The position numbers were made by a program, and so were the translations under genes. Below the pieces are notes generated by a model. It was not told where the DNA came from, made no database searches, and was given only the letters and a program-made list of their open reading frames with translations. This document shows positions 23,999 to 38,015 of a stretch of DNA of 64,000 nucleotides, piece after piece. The stretch lies in contig NC_134367.1 of assembly GCF_035582795.1 (NCBI RefSeq), forward strand, positions 120,676,062 through 120,740,061, in the 5' to 3' direction. Each line of letters begins with the position of its first letter. The stretch's first letter is position 1. Source of the DNA: Mycteria americana. Lineage: Eukaryota; Chordata; Aves; Ciconiiformes; Ciconiidae.

Positions 23999-24292
23999 AA
24001 GCTTCCTTCTTCCTATAGATGCTTTTGAGTGCCATTGATGCACTGACTTTGGCAGGATGAAATTAGCCATGTCCAGAGATGGGTAAACTCTGCTCAACTC
24101 TCTTTTCTTCATCTCCTCAGAGCAATTTGAATGCATCACTGTGCTTGCTCTAACCAGACAGCAGATACAAAATACTGCTGGCCTTGCATTAAGCTTTGTG
24201 CTTTACTGAATTGGCCAGCCATGTCGCTATGTATTGTAACAGTGCCATTGCATGATGCACTCTCCACCAAACTGAACCTTTCCTGGCCATGA

Positions 24293-24330
24293 CCTTTACA
24301 TGCAAGCAATCCCTTTACATGCAAGCAATC
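24293..24330. repeat. tandem duplication of a 19-bp unit
   Basis: CCTTTACATGCAAGCAATC is repeated exactly, head to tail, twice. A partial third start (CCTTGCA) follows. Confidence 0.85.
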
Positions 24331-26224
24331 CCTTGCAGTAAAGGAGGGTGTGGAGGCTCCAGTGAGCCCCACGACCCCATGGGAGGGCATGAATAAGCCC
24401 TCCTGCAGGCAGGCAAGGCTCATAGTGAGTTGCCTCTGCTTGTGTTGCAGACGACTGAAACAAAACCAAAAGGTGAAGCCCAAGAGAAACGGCAAAATGG
24501 CTTCAGCTTATTGCTGCTGTTCAAAAATGCAGGCAGTTGTGGGACTGGGTGGGTGATGAAAATGATTACGGTTTGGAGGGGCCCCTGGATGAAAAGCTTA
24601 GGGATTGGTGCAGCTTAGTTTAAAGGGGAAAGAAAAGGCTGTGGTAGTGATATATGTCCTAACTGGCTTGTCTCATGGTACAGGAATGAGGGGATGCTCC
24701 CTGAAAGCAATCTGCAAAGGCAATCTTTAAACTCATAAAGGAAATATTTTTTTATCATGTGAAATGGGGCAGTGGAGTTCACTGACAGCAGATACAGCTG
24801 AGAGCAAGTTCTGCAGTGCCCAAACGGAAGTTAGGCATGGGGGCAAGGACTGAGGACAACCCACAGTTAAGTGAAAATATATGATGAAGGGGTTGAAAGT
24901 CTCCTACTTCAGGCCATAACCGGTGGGAGCGGGGAAGGGATTTCTTTGCACAGCAGATCATTGCACACATGGAGCTGATGTTCTGGCACTACAGCTGGGA
25001 CTGTGCTGCATAGGGTCATGCCAGCCAAGGATGAGGACCTTCCTCTGATCAGCGTCCTGGGCAAAACACACCTCTTTGCAAGGGCTGGCGTGATGCTCTG
25101 CGGTGGAAACGGCTCCTTGTTCCCCACTGAGCACTGGCACGCACTTCTGGGGCTTTGCTGCACACAGGGAAAAGTGGAAATGTGGCTTTAATGCTGTGGT
25201 TTGAATGGCACTAGGCTGGTGAGGCTGTAATATAACCACAAACCGAAGACCATCCCTCCTGGAGAAAGTCTTTTTTACCATATCAGCTCAAGTACAGAAA
25301 CTTTTAGCAGTATTTTGTTGACTGACTGGGTGATACCCACCCAAGTGAGTGATGGCAATGTGGAAAAATGCAGTAAATATGGCTAAGAAATTACTTGGGG
25401 CTGCTGGGTAAAGCCCCATCTCCTGGAAAGCTCAGGCTGCTTCTGAGCAGTGATCTCCCACTGAACTTCCTCGGGCAGCCCTTTGAGAACCAGTGATGGC
25501 AGTTTGAAAGCCCAAGTGCTCACACTTAGACCATGGGACGGCCATCCCAGATGTGCAGAGGCTTTGAGTTACCCCAAATACCTCAACATCAGTTGGAGCT
25601 GCGCTGCTGGAGAAGGTGCAGGTCGGGCCATGCAAGCTGGCCTGCAGTGAGGCAGCAAATGGGCATTACAGGGAAGGCGCGACTATGGCAAGGGCAGGCT
25701 TGGAAAGCCTGCGGCTTTGCATCTGAGCAGCTTTTGGGCTGAAAGCTTTAAATTAAGCCATTCTGTGAGGCAGGTTTCAGGATGGACAGTGACAATGTGG
25801 GGAGACTGAAGCAGTTTCCAGTTAGGCATGCCATGCCACGATGGGAGGTGTGGTGGATGTATTAAGTGTAGATATATCTGCATCAGCTTCAAACTAACCA
25901 GGCAGAGCAGAGAAATGAAGCCTGCTCTGTTGTAAAAAGATGGTGTTTTTCTCCTACCCTGACCTAAAAGCCTGTTCTCCTATTTCCAATGTCTTCAGAG
26001 GCAGCAGCTGAGGCTCCCCACCCACCCTGTGGATATCACATAAGAGTCCGATTTCTTCGTTTGAGCTGCTGCCACGTACACAGCTATTACCTGCAGATGT
26101 GTGTGTGCAAGCATGGGCTCTGCAGGGATGGAGCAGAGAAGCTGGCTTTGTGGGGGTGAGGAGCACTGTCTAAATAGCGGGATTTTCCGGAAGGAGGCAG
26201 CACATAGTGCGAATTGGGTCTGTT

Positions 26225-26395
26225 CCCAGACCATCTTAATTTGCAAGTGATTAGCTGTTAATTATTATGCTATAAATTACTTAATAAATGAGTATTCTTC
26301 ACAGCACCTATTGTACCACATGACATCTGCTAAGCTGTGTGAAATACACATAATTACTGTCGCAGAAATGTAATTATAGCTCTTCCCCCCCAAAT
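26225..26395. promoter_or_regulatory. possible conserved non-coding element
   Basis: TAAT-core words are dense here (CTTAATTTG, GATTAGCTGTTAATTATTATG, ACATAATTAC, GTAATTATAGC) with no repeat or frame. This resembles homeodomain-bound enhancers. The evidence is composition only. Confidence 0.22.
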
Positions 26396-26718
26396 TCTTG
26401 TGCAGCTGCCAGCCATGGCATGGGCGCTTTGGCCAGGGTGATGCGCAGGGAGTGCCACCATGCACCACCAGCCACCTTGTCCCCACCTCCAAGCTTGCTT
26501 TCAGCTTTCCAGCAAACGCCGGTATTCAACCTACAGAAGGCAAAAAAGCCGTGCCCAGCTGCTCATTGCCTGTGTTTCAGCCTCAGCGTCAGGCTTAAAA
26601 GCACCCTGAGGATAACATTAAGCTTTCCATAGTTAGCTTTAAAAAAATATATTAAAAAAATCCTACTAAACATACTGATTTTATCCCAGTTTTGTTTATA
26701 AACGTTTTTGCTTTATAA

Positions 26719-27479
26719 AGTCTGCACATGGGTCGGGGCAATCCCAAGCACAAATACAGGCTGGGCGGAGAATAGATTGAGAGTAGCCCTGAGGAGAAGG
26801 ACTTCAGGGTGTTGGTTGATGAGAAGCTCAACATGACCTGGCAATGTGCGCTTGCAGCCCAGAAAGCCAACCATATCCTGGGCTGCATCAAAAGAAGCAT
26901 GACCAGCAGGTTGAGGGAGGTGATTCTCCCCCTCTATTCTGCTCTCGTGAGACCCCACCTGGAGTACTGTGTCCAGCTCTGGGGACCCCAACATAAGAAG
27001 GACATGGACCTGTTGGAGTGAGTCCAGAGGAGGGCCACGAAGATGATCAGAGGGCTGAAGCACCTCTCCTATGAAGACAGGCTGAGAGAGTTGGGGTTGT
27101 TCAGCCTGGAGAAGAGAAGGTTTCAGGGAGACCTTACAGCAGCCTTCCAGTACCTGGAGGGGGCCTACAAGAAAGCTGGAAAGGGACTTTTTACAAGGGC
27201 ATGTAGTGATAGGACAAGGGGTAATGGCTTTACAGTGAAAGAGGGTAGATTTAGATTAGATGTAAGGACGAAATTCTTCACTATGAGGGTGGTGAGGCAC
27301 TAGAACAGGTTGCCCAGAGAAGTTGTGGATGCCCCATCCCTGGAAGTGTTCCAGGCCACGTTGGATGGGGCTTTGAGCAACCTGGTCTCGTGGAAGGCAT
27401 CCCTGCCCATGGCAGGGAGGTTGGAACCAGATGATCTTTAAGGTCCGTTCCAACCCAAACCATTCTATTATTCTATGAT
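26719..27479 (+). mobile_element. CR1 LINE, longest copy: ORF2 C-terminus and 3' UTR
   Basis: About 760 bp of CR1 read in one direction. The frame gives the conserved end of the CR1 reverse-transcriptase ORF ([35 protein letters not shown]). It is broken by a TGA at 27019-27021 and closes soon after. The 3' UTR follows, with GGCTTTGAGCAACCTGG and the ATTCTATTATTCTATGATA tail. The element is 5'-truncated, as most CR1 copies are, and is not active. Confidence 0.92.
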
Positions 27480-30400
27480 ATGAAAGGCTTTAATAATTAA
27501 AATTCCAAGGAGGAGTGCATTCTCCTGCTGGGGTACTTCAGTTCAAAATATTTTTCCAGTGACCTAACTTTGTTTATGGCCCTGAAGATGGAGAGGTGGA
27601 GTCTCTTAACTGAGATCATCAAAATATTTGCTGGTATGTGCATTTTAGACCTGCCCTTGAAATTATTCAGCTTAGCTGTGGCTTGACTTGTTTTGGGCAT
27701 TTGAGCTTTAATTTTTCCCCCTATTTCTTGTTGGTCTGACATGGTAATTGGCTGTGGGACTGTGCAATTGTGGGTTTGGGTGTTTTCAGCTGGTTTTTGG
27801 GGACATGCAGTGGTCTGGGCTTGCTCAGAGGTGGAAGGGGAAATAGGGATGGAGCAGAAAAACATCTGCACATGGCTGAATAAGGGCAACAGCTTAAACA
27901 TATTTAAGACGTTTTCTAACATATTGAGCCAAAGTGCCTCTCTTAAGGGCGGGCTGCACATTGGAAAGCTATATGGCAGTAAAAATGTGCTCGATAATGC
28001 TGACTGTAGCAGGATTTTGGTCTTAGCTTCTACAATTAAACTACATGGTCACGGTGACAATGGGCAATTTTATTCTAGGATTTCCATGTTCCTCTGTACA
28101 TCCCTCAGACCTTGTCACACTCTCCTCCTCTCCATTCTGGAGATAGATCATGGAAAAGACCTGACAGGGCTTCAAAGGTACAACCTGGGAGCATTTAAAG
28201 CAATCAGATTTTATTTTTTTGAAGGGGATGCTGGGCATTTTCTAGAGTTTAAATCTCTTAAAACAGATGGCTGAAGTCACTATATCCTGCAGAAGGAGCC
28301 GTGTGCTGCATCTCAGCCGAGAGGCTGTCCTCCCACTGATGGCATGGCACACCAGAAACTTTTGCAAAGCACTTTTTGTTGCTAGTTCAATTTGCTACAT
28401 GATGCACCGCTTTAAAACCTGGGTCTGTTTGCTCTTGATTTCTCCCAGCCGCAGAGGAGGAGGAAAATAATCCCTTTTCTGTCGGAACTGGCAGGTGGTA
28501 AGCTACGCTACACCCACCCACACTGCCTCTCCTTGTGCCCGTGCTGGTTGCACAGCATCAACTGCATCTCCCCATTGACAGGTTCTGTGCAGGCTGCTTA
28601 TATATTTTTTTTCCATTTTAAGGAGAATAAAGGCACCTGAGATAGAGGGTTTAGATGACTTCGGAAGGTTTCAGCAGTGAATAAAACCCAATCCACTGCA
28701 ACTCTGTGCTTGCTCTCCTGCCACGACTTCTTCATAGGTTGCAAGGGAGCAGGAAGCTATCAACAAGGATAATAAGCACTAGATATTACAGTGGGGATTT
28801 CTTACATTGCTAGCAAGAGAAAAAGCCCTGCCCCTCTGCTGGCTGAAAACAGCATAGAAGATATTTCCAATAATTTTTTTCCCCTAAAACGTTCCAGGCA
28901 ACAGCATCTATGTAAGTGCATGCTGCTGACAGTGAAGCCGATGCCTCCATTTTTATTAGTTTCCAAATCACACTGATGCAGCAGCAGAGCAAACAAGACT
29001 GTAAGCATTGCTCTGAACATAGCTCTGAAAAGCAACGTTCACATGTCTAACACATCAAAACCATACAGAAGTGAGAGCAGGAACAAGCTACATGTTAGAA
29101 AGCCTACAGGGTATTAATGATGTATAGTAAATGGGTGCTAAATAACAGCGCTGTCACTGCAAGGCTGCTGAAGCACTGAACCAGCTATATGTGCCTGTTC
29201 TGCATAGAAACAGCACCGGGATTTCTGCAGGGCTGAATCGCATGTGCCTGGAAAAGTGCCTAATTCCCATAAAAGTATGGGAAGAGCTGTGTTCTGAATA
29301 TCCTTCATACGGGATGGTGATCTGATGGTATAAAATGGGCAATACTGTATTATGTATGTGGCAAGCAGGACTGGCTAAAGTCTTTCAGCTTTGGGGGAGA
29401 AGGGTCCATCAGCCTTCAGACCCCGAATATCACTTGTTCACCAGCCAATTTCAGAAGTACTAACAACAAACCAGTAAAATGGCTCAAACCACTGTGCAAT
29501 TTCTCTAAACATCCTGATCCTCCAAGCATGAAGAATAATAAGAAATTATTTATTTATTTTTACAAGCTCAAACCATTTGTTCAGCAGGGAGATGGGCAGA
29601 GATCTTACCTGAAAGAGATGTACCCCCCAGGGTTTAGCTTTAATTCTTTAATTTTTTATGCTTGAAATAGGGCAATATCAATTTTTGAGTGCCTGGTCCT
29701 CTGAAAAAGACCGAAACAGTGCAGACACCTTTTGAGGATGAAAAGGTACCAGGTGACATGGTTGGAAGTCACTGGTTTTCTGCAGAACTCATGAGAAATG
29801 AGTTGTATTTACCCAGGGTGCTGGGGTGGGGGGAATACAACTGATTTCTCACTCAAGCAGAATGCTGTACATCCCCAGCAGCATTTTTAAAGCCCACATG
29901 CCTACTGTGGTTTTGCATTCAGATGGGCATAGCAGTAGCATGAAGGTAGTCTGGACACAGAGGTCCTGCTCAAGCTCCTGTCACAGCTGGTGACCACATT
30001 AGCAAGTGGCTGCCAGCCAGCACTAAAAATTCAAGCTGCTGGCTGCCTGATTAACTACAGCAATACAGCCTAAAAAAACGGCAGCTGGCCATATGGTGAA
30101 ATTAAAAACACAAACAAACTCTTCCTTGGATCCCCGTTGAGGGTTCATCTTTTTCTCAGAGTTAAAATCCCCAGTGCCAGGAGCTGGATTTCAGGGCAGC
30201 AGTAGCATCGTCATTTGCATTTGTGCACCACTGGCGCATCCCCCACCCAGGAGGGTCCCAAAGCTGCTCTGTGCCCAGGGACTGGCTTTGCTGAGGGAGG
30301 AAGGACCCCTTGGCACACTGAATGGAAATGTGCTGGCCAGGGAGCACAGTGAGCTGTACTGCTGCTCCCTTGCCTTGCCTTCCCAGACCAGCACCGGTCC

Positions 30401-31850
30401 CTTAGCAACATGTAACTGAAAGCTGTACTGAGAAATGTGAACATGGGCGAACGTGTCTCATCCTACTCATAGCTGTTGGGCCGCTTTGTTGCAGGTGATG
30501 TTTTAGGACTGAACCAAATTTCTCTTTCAGTGCATCCTAAATAAACCCTTAAAGACTTTTCCTTGGTTGTTTTTTTTTTTTTTTCTTTTCCAATCTCCCT
30601 TATCACTAATATTTCATGCTTCACGCTTCTGGAAAAAAAATTCAATATTCAAGAACAAAGCAATCTGCAGCTTTCCTTCATTTAAGTCTTTTGTATCCTA
30701 GGGCTGTCCTAACTCAATAACTGAGTTTTTATTGTGTCACATTTCACCGTCGCTGACTGCAACCAGCCTGGCTAATCCTTTTCCTTTGCCTTATCGGTAT
30801 TTTTTGTAATTCATTGTTTGTCCATTCTACTTTCACAGCTTTTAGGGTTTTTTCTTGTTTCCCCCACCCCCCAATTCTATGAAATTTGTGGCTGCCCTCT
30901 GTGATTGCTCAGTCTGGTAAGCGGTCACATACAAAGACAAGCAGGTAGTTAATATCAGGAGCCCGATTTTGGCAGCTGCCATCACATTTTCTCCAGTTGG
31001 GAAAGAGGAAAAATTCAATATTCTCCAAAGCTGACAACACAGAGAGATTTCCATTCCTGATGGGAGTGGCGAAAGAGCAGAACACCACTATAAGATCCAC
31101 TCTCCCTGTGCACGCAGTACAGATCAACACATGCATTTGCACGTATGCAGAATGCTAACCTCTGTGATTTAAGTGGTGTTTACCTGTCAATGCCTGCCCA
31201 ACACGGCATGCAAGCCCTGGTGGCAAGACCCTACCTTTCCTAGGGCACAGGTTGCAGCTGCTTCTTTTTCCTAAGTAAAACTGCATAAAAGAACAGTTTT
31301 AAATTCTCAAGCCCTGCCACGCACTCAGGAGTGGTGGTCAAGGCAATCGTAAAAGGACATTGTCTCTTTGTTTAGAAAAATACAGATTGCACCGTGCTGA
31401 TGCTCTGCTACGAGGGTGCTATCACATGGGAGCAAGCGCCTTTGTGGCAGAAGCATTGTGTTTCTGCTATCTATCAATCAAAGCAGCTCTATCAAATAAC
31501 TGGATAAGCTGTGATTTTTTTTGGTAGATGAGAACACTTTCAGTTTTGAATAAGTGAATATTTAATAATCCCTCTCACTGGCTAAAAGTTCACGTGTATA
31601 TGTAGTGGGCAGTGCTCATTCCCTTGCGTGTTACTCAGCGCAGGACTGTAGATATTGTGTAGAGGCGGAGGGGATTGTCTTCTCTTTGGGGATTACACAC
31701 ATACATGTTTTCAGGCACAGAGTACTAGTATTTTAGTGCCTACCGACATGAGACTAACCCTTATTTCTTTCAGTGTGATATGGTTTAAAAAAACAAAAAG
31801 GAATTAAAATCATTGCCAAATGTCAAAACTGAGTGGTGTTTCTTGTTGGT
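27480..31850. other. intergenic, no gene seen
   Basis: No supported gene, RNA or mobile element is visible. A T run lies near 30571-30583. Open frames are short, and the longest (177 codons from 27741) has no recognisable domain and an ordinary intergenic base composition. Confidence 0.55.
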
Positions 31851-31899
31851 GGGACACATCAGCTGAGCACACTTGCTCTCATCACATGCTCTTCAATGT

Positions 31900-34800
31900 G
31901 GCACACCTGCTTCACCAGGACAGTCCTGCATCGCCTGCTGTTGCCGCTCCTCACCAAGTGCTCTTGTATCTCTTGGGCATGAGGAGACATCTGCTAATCA
32001 GCCAAAGTTACCAGTTTTTGGTATACCAAACAGTTGTCCCCATTCAATCCATTAATTCTGATTTTTGAGTTCTTTCAATCAGGGCTGTGAGATACTCCTG
32101 AAGTTGTTCCCAGATGGGGTGCAGCCTCAGGTTATTCAATCCTTTTCCCCTCTGCAGTAAATTATGCTCTTCTGGAGGTAACTTCTCAGGGTGGTGGTGG
32201 TCTTTCTAAGCAGCTGTGGCTTTCAGGTGATGCCTAAGCTAAGCAAAAATCAACCAGTTATCCTTTCCTGGGAGCATAGCTTTGTCTTGGCTAAAAGATG
32301 CTAATAACTTTTGGAGGCATGATAACCTTGAAACTTTTCCATCATCACAGTTTCTGTTCAGATGGCTCAGCTGTGCTTCAGAGCACCCTGAGCCACTGTC
32401 ACTGCATTTGCGGCACTCAGTTATTGGGAATGCCTGCAGAAAGCCTCTGCCATATGCTGAGGATTTTCTACTCCTATCCATTCTGGTATTTCTTCATAGG
32501 CTGCAATAGTTTGTGTGCCTGTCAGAAGATCCTTGGCAAAACACTGCCCCACCCCATGTTTTTATACATGCTTTGCTAACCATGCTGAATCATTTGAGGG
32601 GAAAAAAAAAAAAGGACTGAGCTTTAGGCTTCTCCAGGATTTTCAAAGTGAAGCCATTGTTCAAAGACTTGTCCAACTACTCCCAGCTGCTTTACAAAGG
32701 GAGGATTTCTAGCATTCCTGGCTGTGGTAAGATTTCACTTCAAACTCAGGTGTTTTAAAAACAAACAAACAAAAAATCAAATACAGAATCCTTTAGCTAC
32801 ATATTTTAATTGTTGACTTTTACATGAATATCCTGCAGTTGTAAGCATACTTGGGTATCTTCTGATGTGCTCTTGTAAGTTTTAATCCTGTGATAAATTC
32901 TACATTTCCTGTACAAAAGGCCATGGGGTCAAGGGCAAAACACAGAGAGAACAGATGTTCATGCTAAAGTCCTTTCCGTAATTCAAACAGGAGATCAAAC
33001 ACATTGACTGATATGAGTCATTCTGGATTGACACAAGCAGCAAGTTCCTCTTTAAGCAACTGGGGACCAGTAGTTGCATGGAATGAGAGGTTCTTTTCAA
33101 AGCTCCAGCCTGCCATAAACTTTCTCTGTGTAAAGTAATAAGAAATAAATCTCTTCTAACATTAGCAGTATGAATCATTAGGAATAGGTATATCTGATAT
33201 TCTTCTCACTGTAACAAATTCAGCTCATGGCACAGTTTCAATAAATTGAGAACATGGTAACTAAACAGGGTTCAAGCATTCTTGCTTGCATTTTTGACTC
33301 TGGAACAGCATGGGTCTACCAGTGTAAATAAGGGTCTTTTCTATCCTGAAAAGAACAACAGTAGCTTCTTTCATAGACTGCAGGAACTCCTTCCCTAACA
33401 CTGGATGCTCAAGGTAGCTCTCAAGGAAGTCACTAATACTTCCTAAATTCACCGGGGAAGCCATAGATCTTAGCATGGTTGCATTTGCAGCTGCCTGCCA
33501 GATTTGCTCCATTTCTCTCTACGGTTTCTCTGTAGTGCTTGTATCTCTTGGCTAGTATGTGCTTCCCAGGGACTGCATTTTTATTACTTTCAAACCTTGG
33601 ATTGTCTGAAGAAGAAAGTGGTTTTTTCATAACAAGCTGCAAAAGTTGCACGTATTTAATGAATGTCAAACTGTGTCCGCTAGGTTGCTGCTTAGCTGGT
33701 GGAATAATGTTTCCTCTGAATCCCTGTAAGATTTCAAGCTAGTAACTTAGCACATTTATTTCCTTTTAATAAATCCTCTGCTTCATGTACCCAGGGGCTC
33801 CTTCAGTGGCGTCAATCATCAACATACTCATTTTCCCTCAGTGTTACACTTCTTGAACCTATTTATTCTGTTATAGTTTAAATCCTTATTGGTCGTATCA
33901 GCTGACCCTTATATACTACTTTGCCTGCCTCCTACGGAAGACCTCTTTATTATCTTTGCTTTATTCAAAGCACTGAACAAAGTCCTCTTTAATTGCTGCC
34001 ATCTGATCTTTGTCCTGGAGAAACAAAATTCGCTTTTCAAAATAATTTATCTCTGCAGCCTTATCTAGCTATCAAATATTACTATTGACTATCTTATCAG
34101 ACCATGTAATGATGCCAATTCTACCTCCTTCGTTAACTATTTAAAGATTAACACTAAGTCTACTCTAGTTTATAAGAGACAAAGGCAAGAGTAAAATGTA
34201 TGATCTCATTGCTCTGGGTGCAATTCTTTCAGCAATCGGAAAGAGTGAATTGTTGGTATAGAAAGGTTAATGTTGTACCCCCTTTTTATCAATTGTCTGG
34301 TTTTTATCAAATCTGTGCCTTATCTCATGTCTGCTTTATCAGTTATGCTTGAGTAAGGTACATAATTGAAGCCTCTTCCAAATTTAATTTCCCTTTCTCT
34401 GAAGTCTTGCAACTATTAAAAAAAAAATCCTTTTACAAAGTCTATTTTGGACAAGGAACATATGCTGAGTTCAGGTATTAACAACACAGCAACTATGCTC
34501 TTGCATACAAAATACTGCTCATCTTCAAATTGATCAGTAACCTAAAAAAGAGCATTTTAAGATAATGTGCCCATTCCTCATTTCTTTTCTTCAGTTAAAG
34601 GAAATATGTTGGTACAAATTTCCTTTAAAATTGGCTGTTGGCCTTTCCTAACAGTAACTTCGTGAAATAAAATAACTGAGTTCTGTACATAGATTTTTGC
34701 CATTCAAATATCTTGCTCATGAAGGGAGAGCTATTGGTAGCTACCTAGATCATCAAAAAACATATTTTGTGGTTTTCTGCACAGACTCTATTGTGGCAAA

Positions 34801-37100
34801 AAGCTGTTATTGTACCGCTTGTGTTAAAAACTGTCTAGATGCTGCTCAATGAACTTCCACTAGTTTCCAATGTTCTTGAGTTCCCTCCTTGCACCTTTGT
34901 TTCCAGCTGTGCTGGGGCGGGGGGAACCACCAAACCCCTTCACTCCCCAAACACCTGCTTTGCTGAATCTTAAATTCTCATGAATTTAAGATTAACTTGT
35001 GAATACTTTGCACTGCAAGATGAGTATATTCTTCCTGTTATGGGACAACATACCTGCTCATAGCTATCTGAATAACAGGAGGAAGAGGATTTATGAAGGA
35101 CTGCTAGCTTTCCTGCTGTGCTCCTTTGAAGTTCTCATGTACCCTTCACTGCTTCCAGTCTGTTCTGGCAATTATTCCTGAACTACTTCATTAAAAACAA
35201 ACCAAGCTTTCCTATATTTTTCTTTAAAACATTAATGCCGTTATTGATGCTTTGGTCTTGATACTAAAAAGTTCTTCCATTTATTTTCTGATTTATACTT
35301 ATTGTGCAAGTACCTTCTGTAGTGTTTTTCCCCCTTTTCTTCTCCTCATGTATTTCACTTGATTCTTTTTTTTTTCCCCAACATGCTTATTGAAAGTTTC
35401 TGTTCTGAAGTTTGCTTTTATGTGTCTGAAATTTGACTGTTACAAGTGACTAGTATATTTTCTGCTTGTTTGACATCTCGTTGGTTCTTGTGAAATTTAG
35501 AAACTGAAGGAAAGTTTCAGTGCCAGTCTCCATTTGTTGTTCTGTCTTCCTGAGCACTACTGTAATTTTCTTCTCCTGTCTCTGGGTACATGAGGAATAG
35601 GAAACTCATGGAAAACAATGCAGCTGTAGGCACTGAATGTGAGTTCTAGGTGCTTGCAGGCTTTCTTCATAATTAAATGGTTAAGCTGGCAATGATGAAA
35701 TTCAAAATAGACTAGCAGGTCTGTTAGGAAGCCTGAGCAGAGAGAATGCAGAGATCTTGTGTTTATCAAACATGTTGCTGAAGCTTTACATCACAGGCTA
35801 GCCTCTACCTTCACCATTTCCAGGCAACTCTATTTCTAATGGTGTTTCTCTGAATCCTATCTGTATCGCCTCATCAATGTTCTCTCTCTCCAGCAAAGAG
35901 GTGTGTGTCCCTGTATCTTTGGCTCCTGATAATTGTCTTGCTTGATCTTCCAAATTTCCTTATCACTAAAAGCAAGAATTTTGAATCACGTCTCAGGGCC
36001 CTAAGCCTGGAGGTCAGCTCCTTGTTGCCAGCATTGGTATATGGGTGACTTTTCTTCAGCCTTATGTTGTATTCGATATATTTGGTGTCAAAACCTTCCC
36101 ACCCATTACACTCTTAATCTTACAAAAGAGTTTGAGTTTTAAACTTTTTAAGGTGATACAGGAAAGAAAACCAAAGGATATGCTGTTCTCTACTTAAGGC
36201 AAGAGATTGGATTACTACAGGCAATCACTCTAGCTCCTCAGAGCTTGGCTTACTGTACCATCTCAGTGTACCTCGCTACTAATCTCCCATAGTGGGCTTT
36301 TAATAAGGGGAACAGGTAAGCTACATGCAGAGCAGGAGGGATGGCAACTGCCCTAGTGTCTCTTCTAAGCTGTCCCAGTGGTTGTCCTGTCACTGATCTC
36401 AAGGGCAGACTCAGAGAGCTGGTGTACCTATGGAAAAGATATCGCTTTCCCTTAACTTGTATGTTCTCTTAGACAAACTATAGGAAGGCATTGAAAACTA
36501 GCAGTGTTCAACTTCCATGCTGCATTGTTAGCTTGTATTTCTCTTAACACCCAGGTTTTCTTAGCGGCAGATGTGAGCTCCTTGGAGGTCTACCCTACAT
36601 CCTTGGCCAGGAAGGGCAGCCTTTGGTGTTAGTCCTATCATATCTGGGCTGGAAGAGGCAGCTCTGTGTGGCTACTGAGGCACTAAGACATCTGAGTTCA
36701 TAATCATATCATGAGTTCATAATCACTGGAGACAATAGGCTCCAAGGTATTTGATGTTTGGCTTGCCAGGAGCCATTATGCTCTTATCTGTTATTGTAAT
36801 GGATCCTACCAAGCTTCTCCTGTAGCTCATCAGTCCTGACCTTGGTACTCTCCAGTAGCGTAATTGTGGTTGACATGAAAATATGTCCAATGTTCCCATT
36901 GCATCAGTTAAGAATGTTTTTACAAGGAGTTTCTAATGCTGTAAAAGTGTTTTTGAAATGACATAACTTCTGCTTAAACCTCACTGTCTCTCTTGCAGGC
37001 TCTCAATACAGGGCTCTAAATGTTTGATATTAACTGTTAAAGACACTCTTAGAGATTCTCTTACAGAAATTATCTTTTTCTGCACAATAGTCAATCCAAG
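31900..37100 (-). pseudogene. possible decayed protein-coding locus, identity unknown
   Basis: Several separated stretches read like protein on the minus strand. One is 33490-33740, open for about 90 residues, with QPSGHSLTFIKYVQLLQLVM. Others are 33261-33440 (ISDFLESYLEHPVLGKEF), 32890-33140 (WSFEKNLSFHATTGPQLLKE), 32625-32705 (KQLGVVGQVFEQWLHF) and about 32430-32550 (LTGTQTIAAYEEIPEWIGVE). The 32890-33140 stretch carries two in-frame stops, at 33018-33020 and 32964-32966. Moving between stretches needs frame changes. A weaker stretch near 36.8-36.9 kb reads LLESTKVRTDELQEKLG. I could not assign a family. The whole may be a dead gene, or chance. Confidence 0.3.
36695..36733. repeat. small imperfect tandem duplication
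   Basis: GAGTTCATAATCATATCAT is followed by GAGTTCATAATCACT, a local duplication of about 19 bp. Confidence 0.7.
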
Positions 37101-38009
37101 TCCGTAGTTTGTTTAAAAACAATAACAAATAACAATATATTGTTAAATAAAAATAACAAATTAAGAAGGAAATTTAGTAGAATTAATGGTACCATTCACT
37201 CATGGATTAAAAAGCAAATGGGCAGTTTCGGTGTAAAACAAAGCTAATGCCTTCTTTTTGCTAGAGGTTCTATAAGCTTTAAATATGCAGCAGCTTTAAG
37301 CATACTGTGCCTTTTTCACATTAGACCCATCTTCTTTACATTCCGTTGAGCAGTTTGGATGTTTGTGCCAGCTCTCAAAACTGACAACTCTTGCCCTGCT
37401 GAAGACTCAAAGGATTCAGATAAAAAATTTACTTTAATTTTTGATCCCCATCCCTCCTTGACAGAAAAGGTGAACTTTTAGCCATTACCAAAACTGGAGA
37501 AGATAGCCCAGATATTAATACAAAAAACAGGAATGAGAGAACCTTGGTATATGCCCTGGCTTGTGAGAAACAGGCTCTGCCTTCCAGTGACATAAACCAG
37601 TTTTTTTAATGGCTATAATTTTGTTACTTGCTGACTTGTTGAATCCTCTGTTTGAGAAAATTGCACCACCCTGTTTGAATGGCTTGATAGTTTAAACTCT
37701 AGCTAAGCCAAAGAAGATGAGTGTAGGAGTTTTGAAGAAGGAATACTTTAAAAATTCCATCCCTAGTTTATTAGTAAGGAATTTCTAGTGCTGGAATTAT
37801 CTGGAAGACCATCTCTGAAACTGTAGTCTTCATTCACTCTTATCATTGTTCTTTCTGGGCCTCAAGATCTCTTGGGGTTCTTTGTTGTTTTGGGTTTGGG
37901 TGTGGTTTTTTTATGCTTAACTGAGGTACCAGACATTAAATATGTGCAACATATCTGGAAGAATAGAGAGAAAACTGGTATCAACACAAATAAAAATGTG
38001 TATAAAAGA

Positions 38010-38015
38010 TTTATT
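38010..38015 (-). terminator. polyadenylation signal AATAAA of TMEM17
   Basis: TTTATT on the plus strand is AATAAA for TMEM17, about 370 bases past its stop codon. A variant ATTAAA lies nearer, around 38176. Either would give a short 3' UTR. Confidence 0.5.

Larger units (their letters stand above)
17160..26718. other. intergenic region between the receptor gene and a CR1 copy
   Basis: No gene can be supported here. It holds the poly-C run near 17.5 kb, a CR1 3' fragment at 21.4-21.6 kb, a 22-base poly-G run at 23977, a small tandem duplication at 24293 and a few candidate regulatory stretches. Open frames are all short, overlap one another on both strands and lack recognisable domains. Confidence 0.6.
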
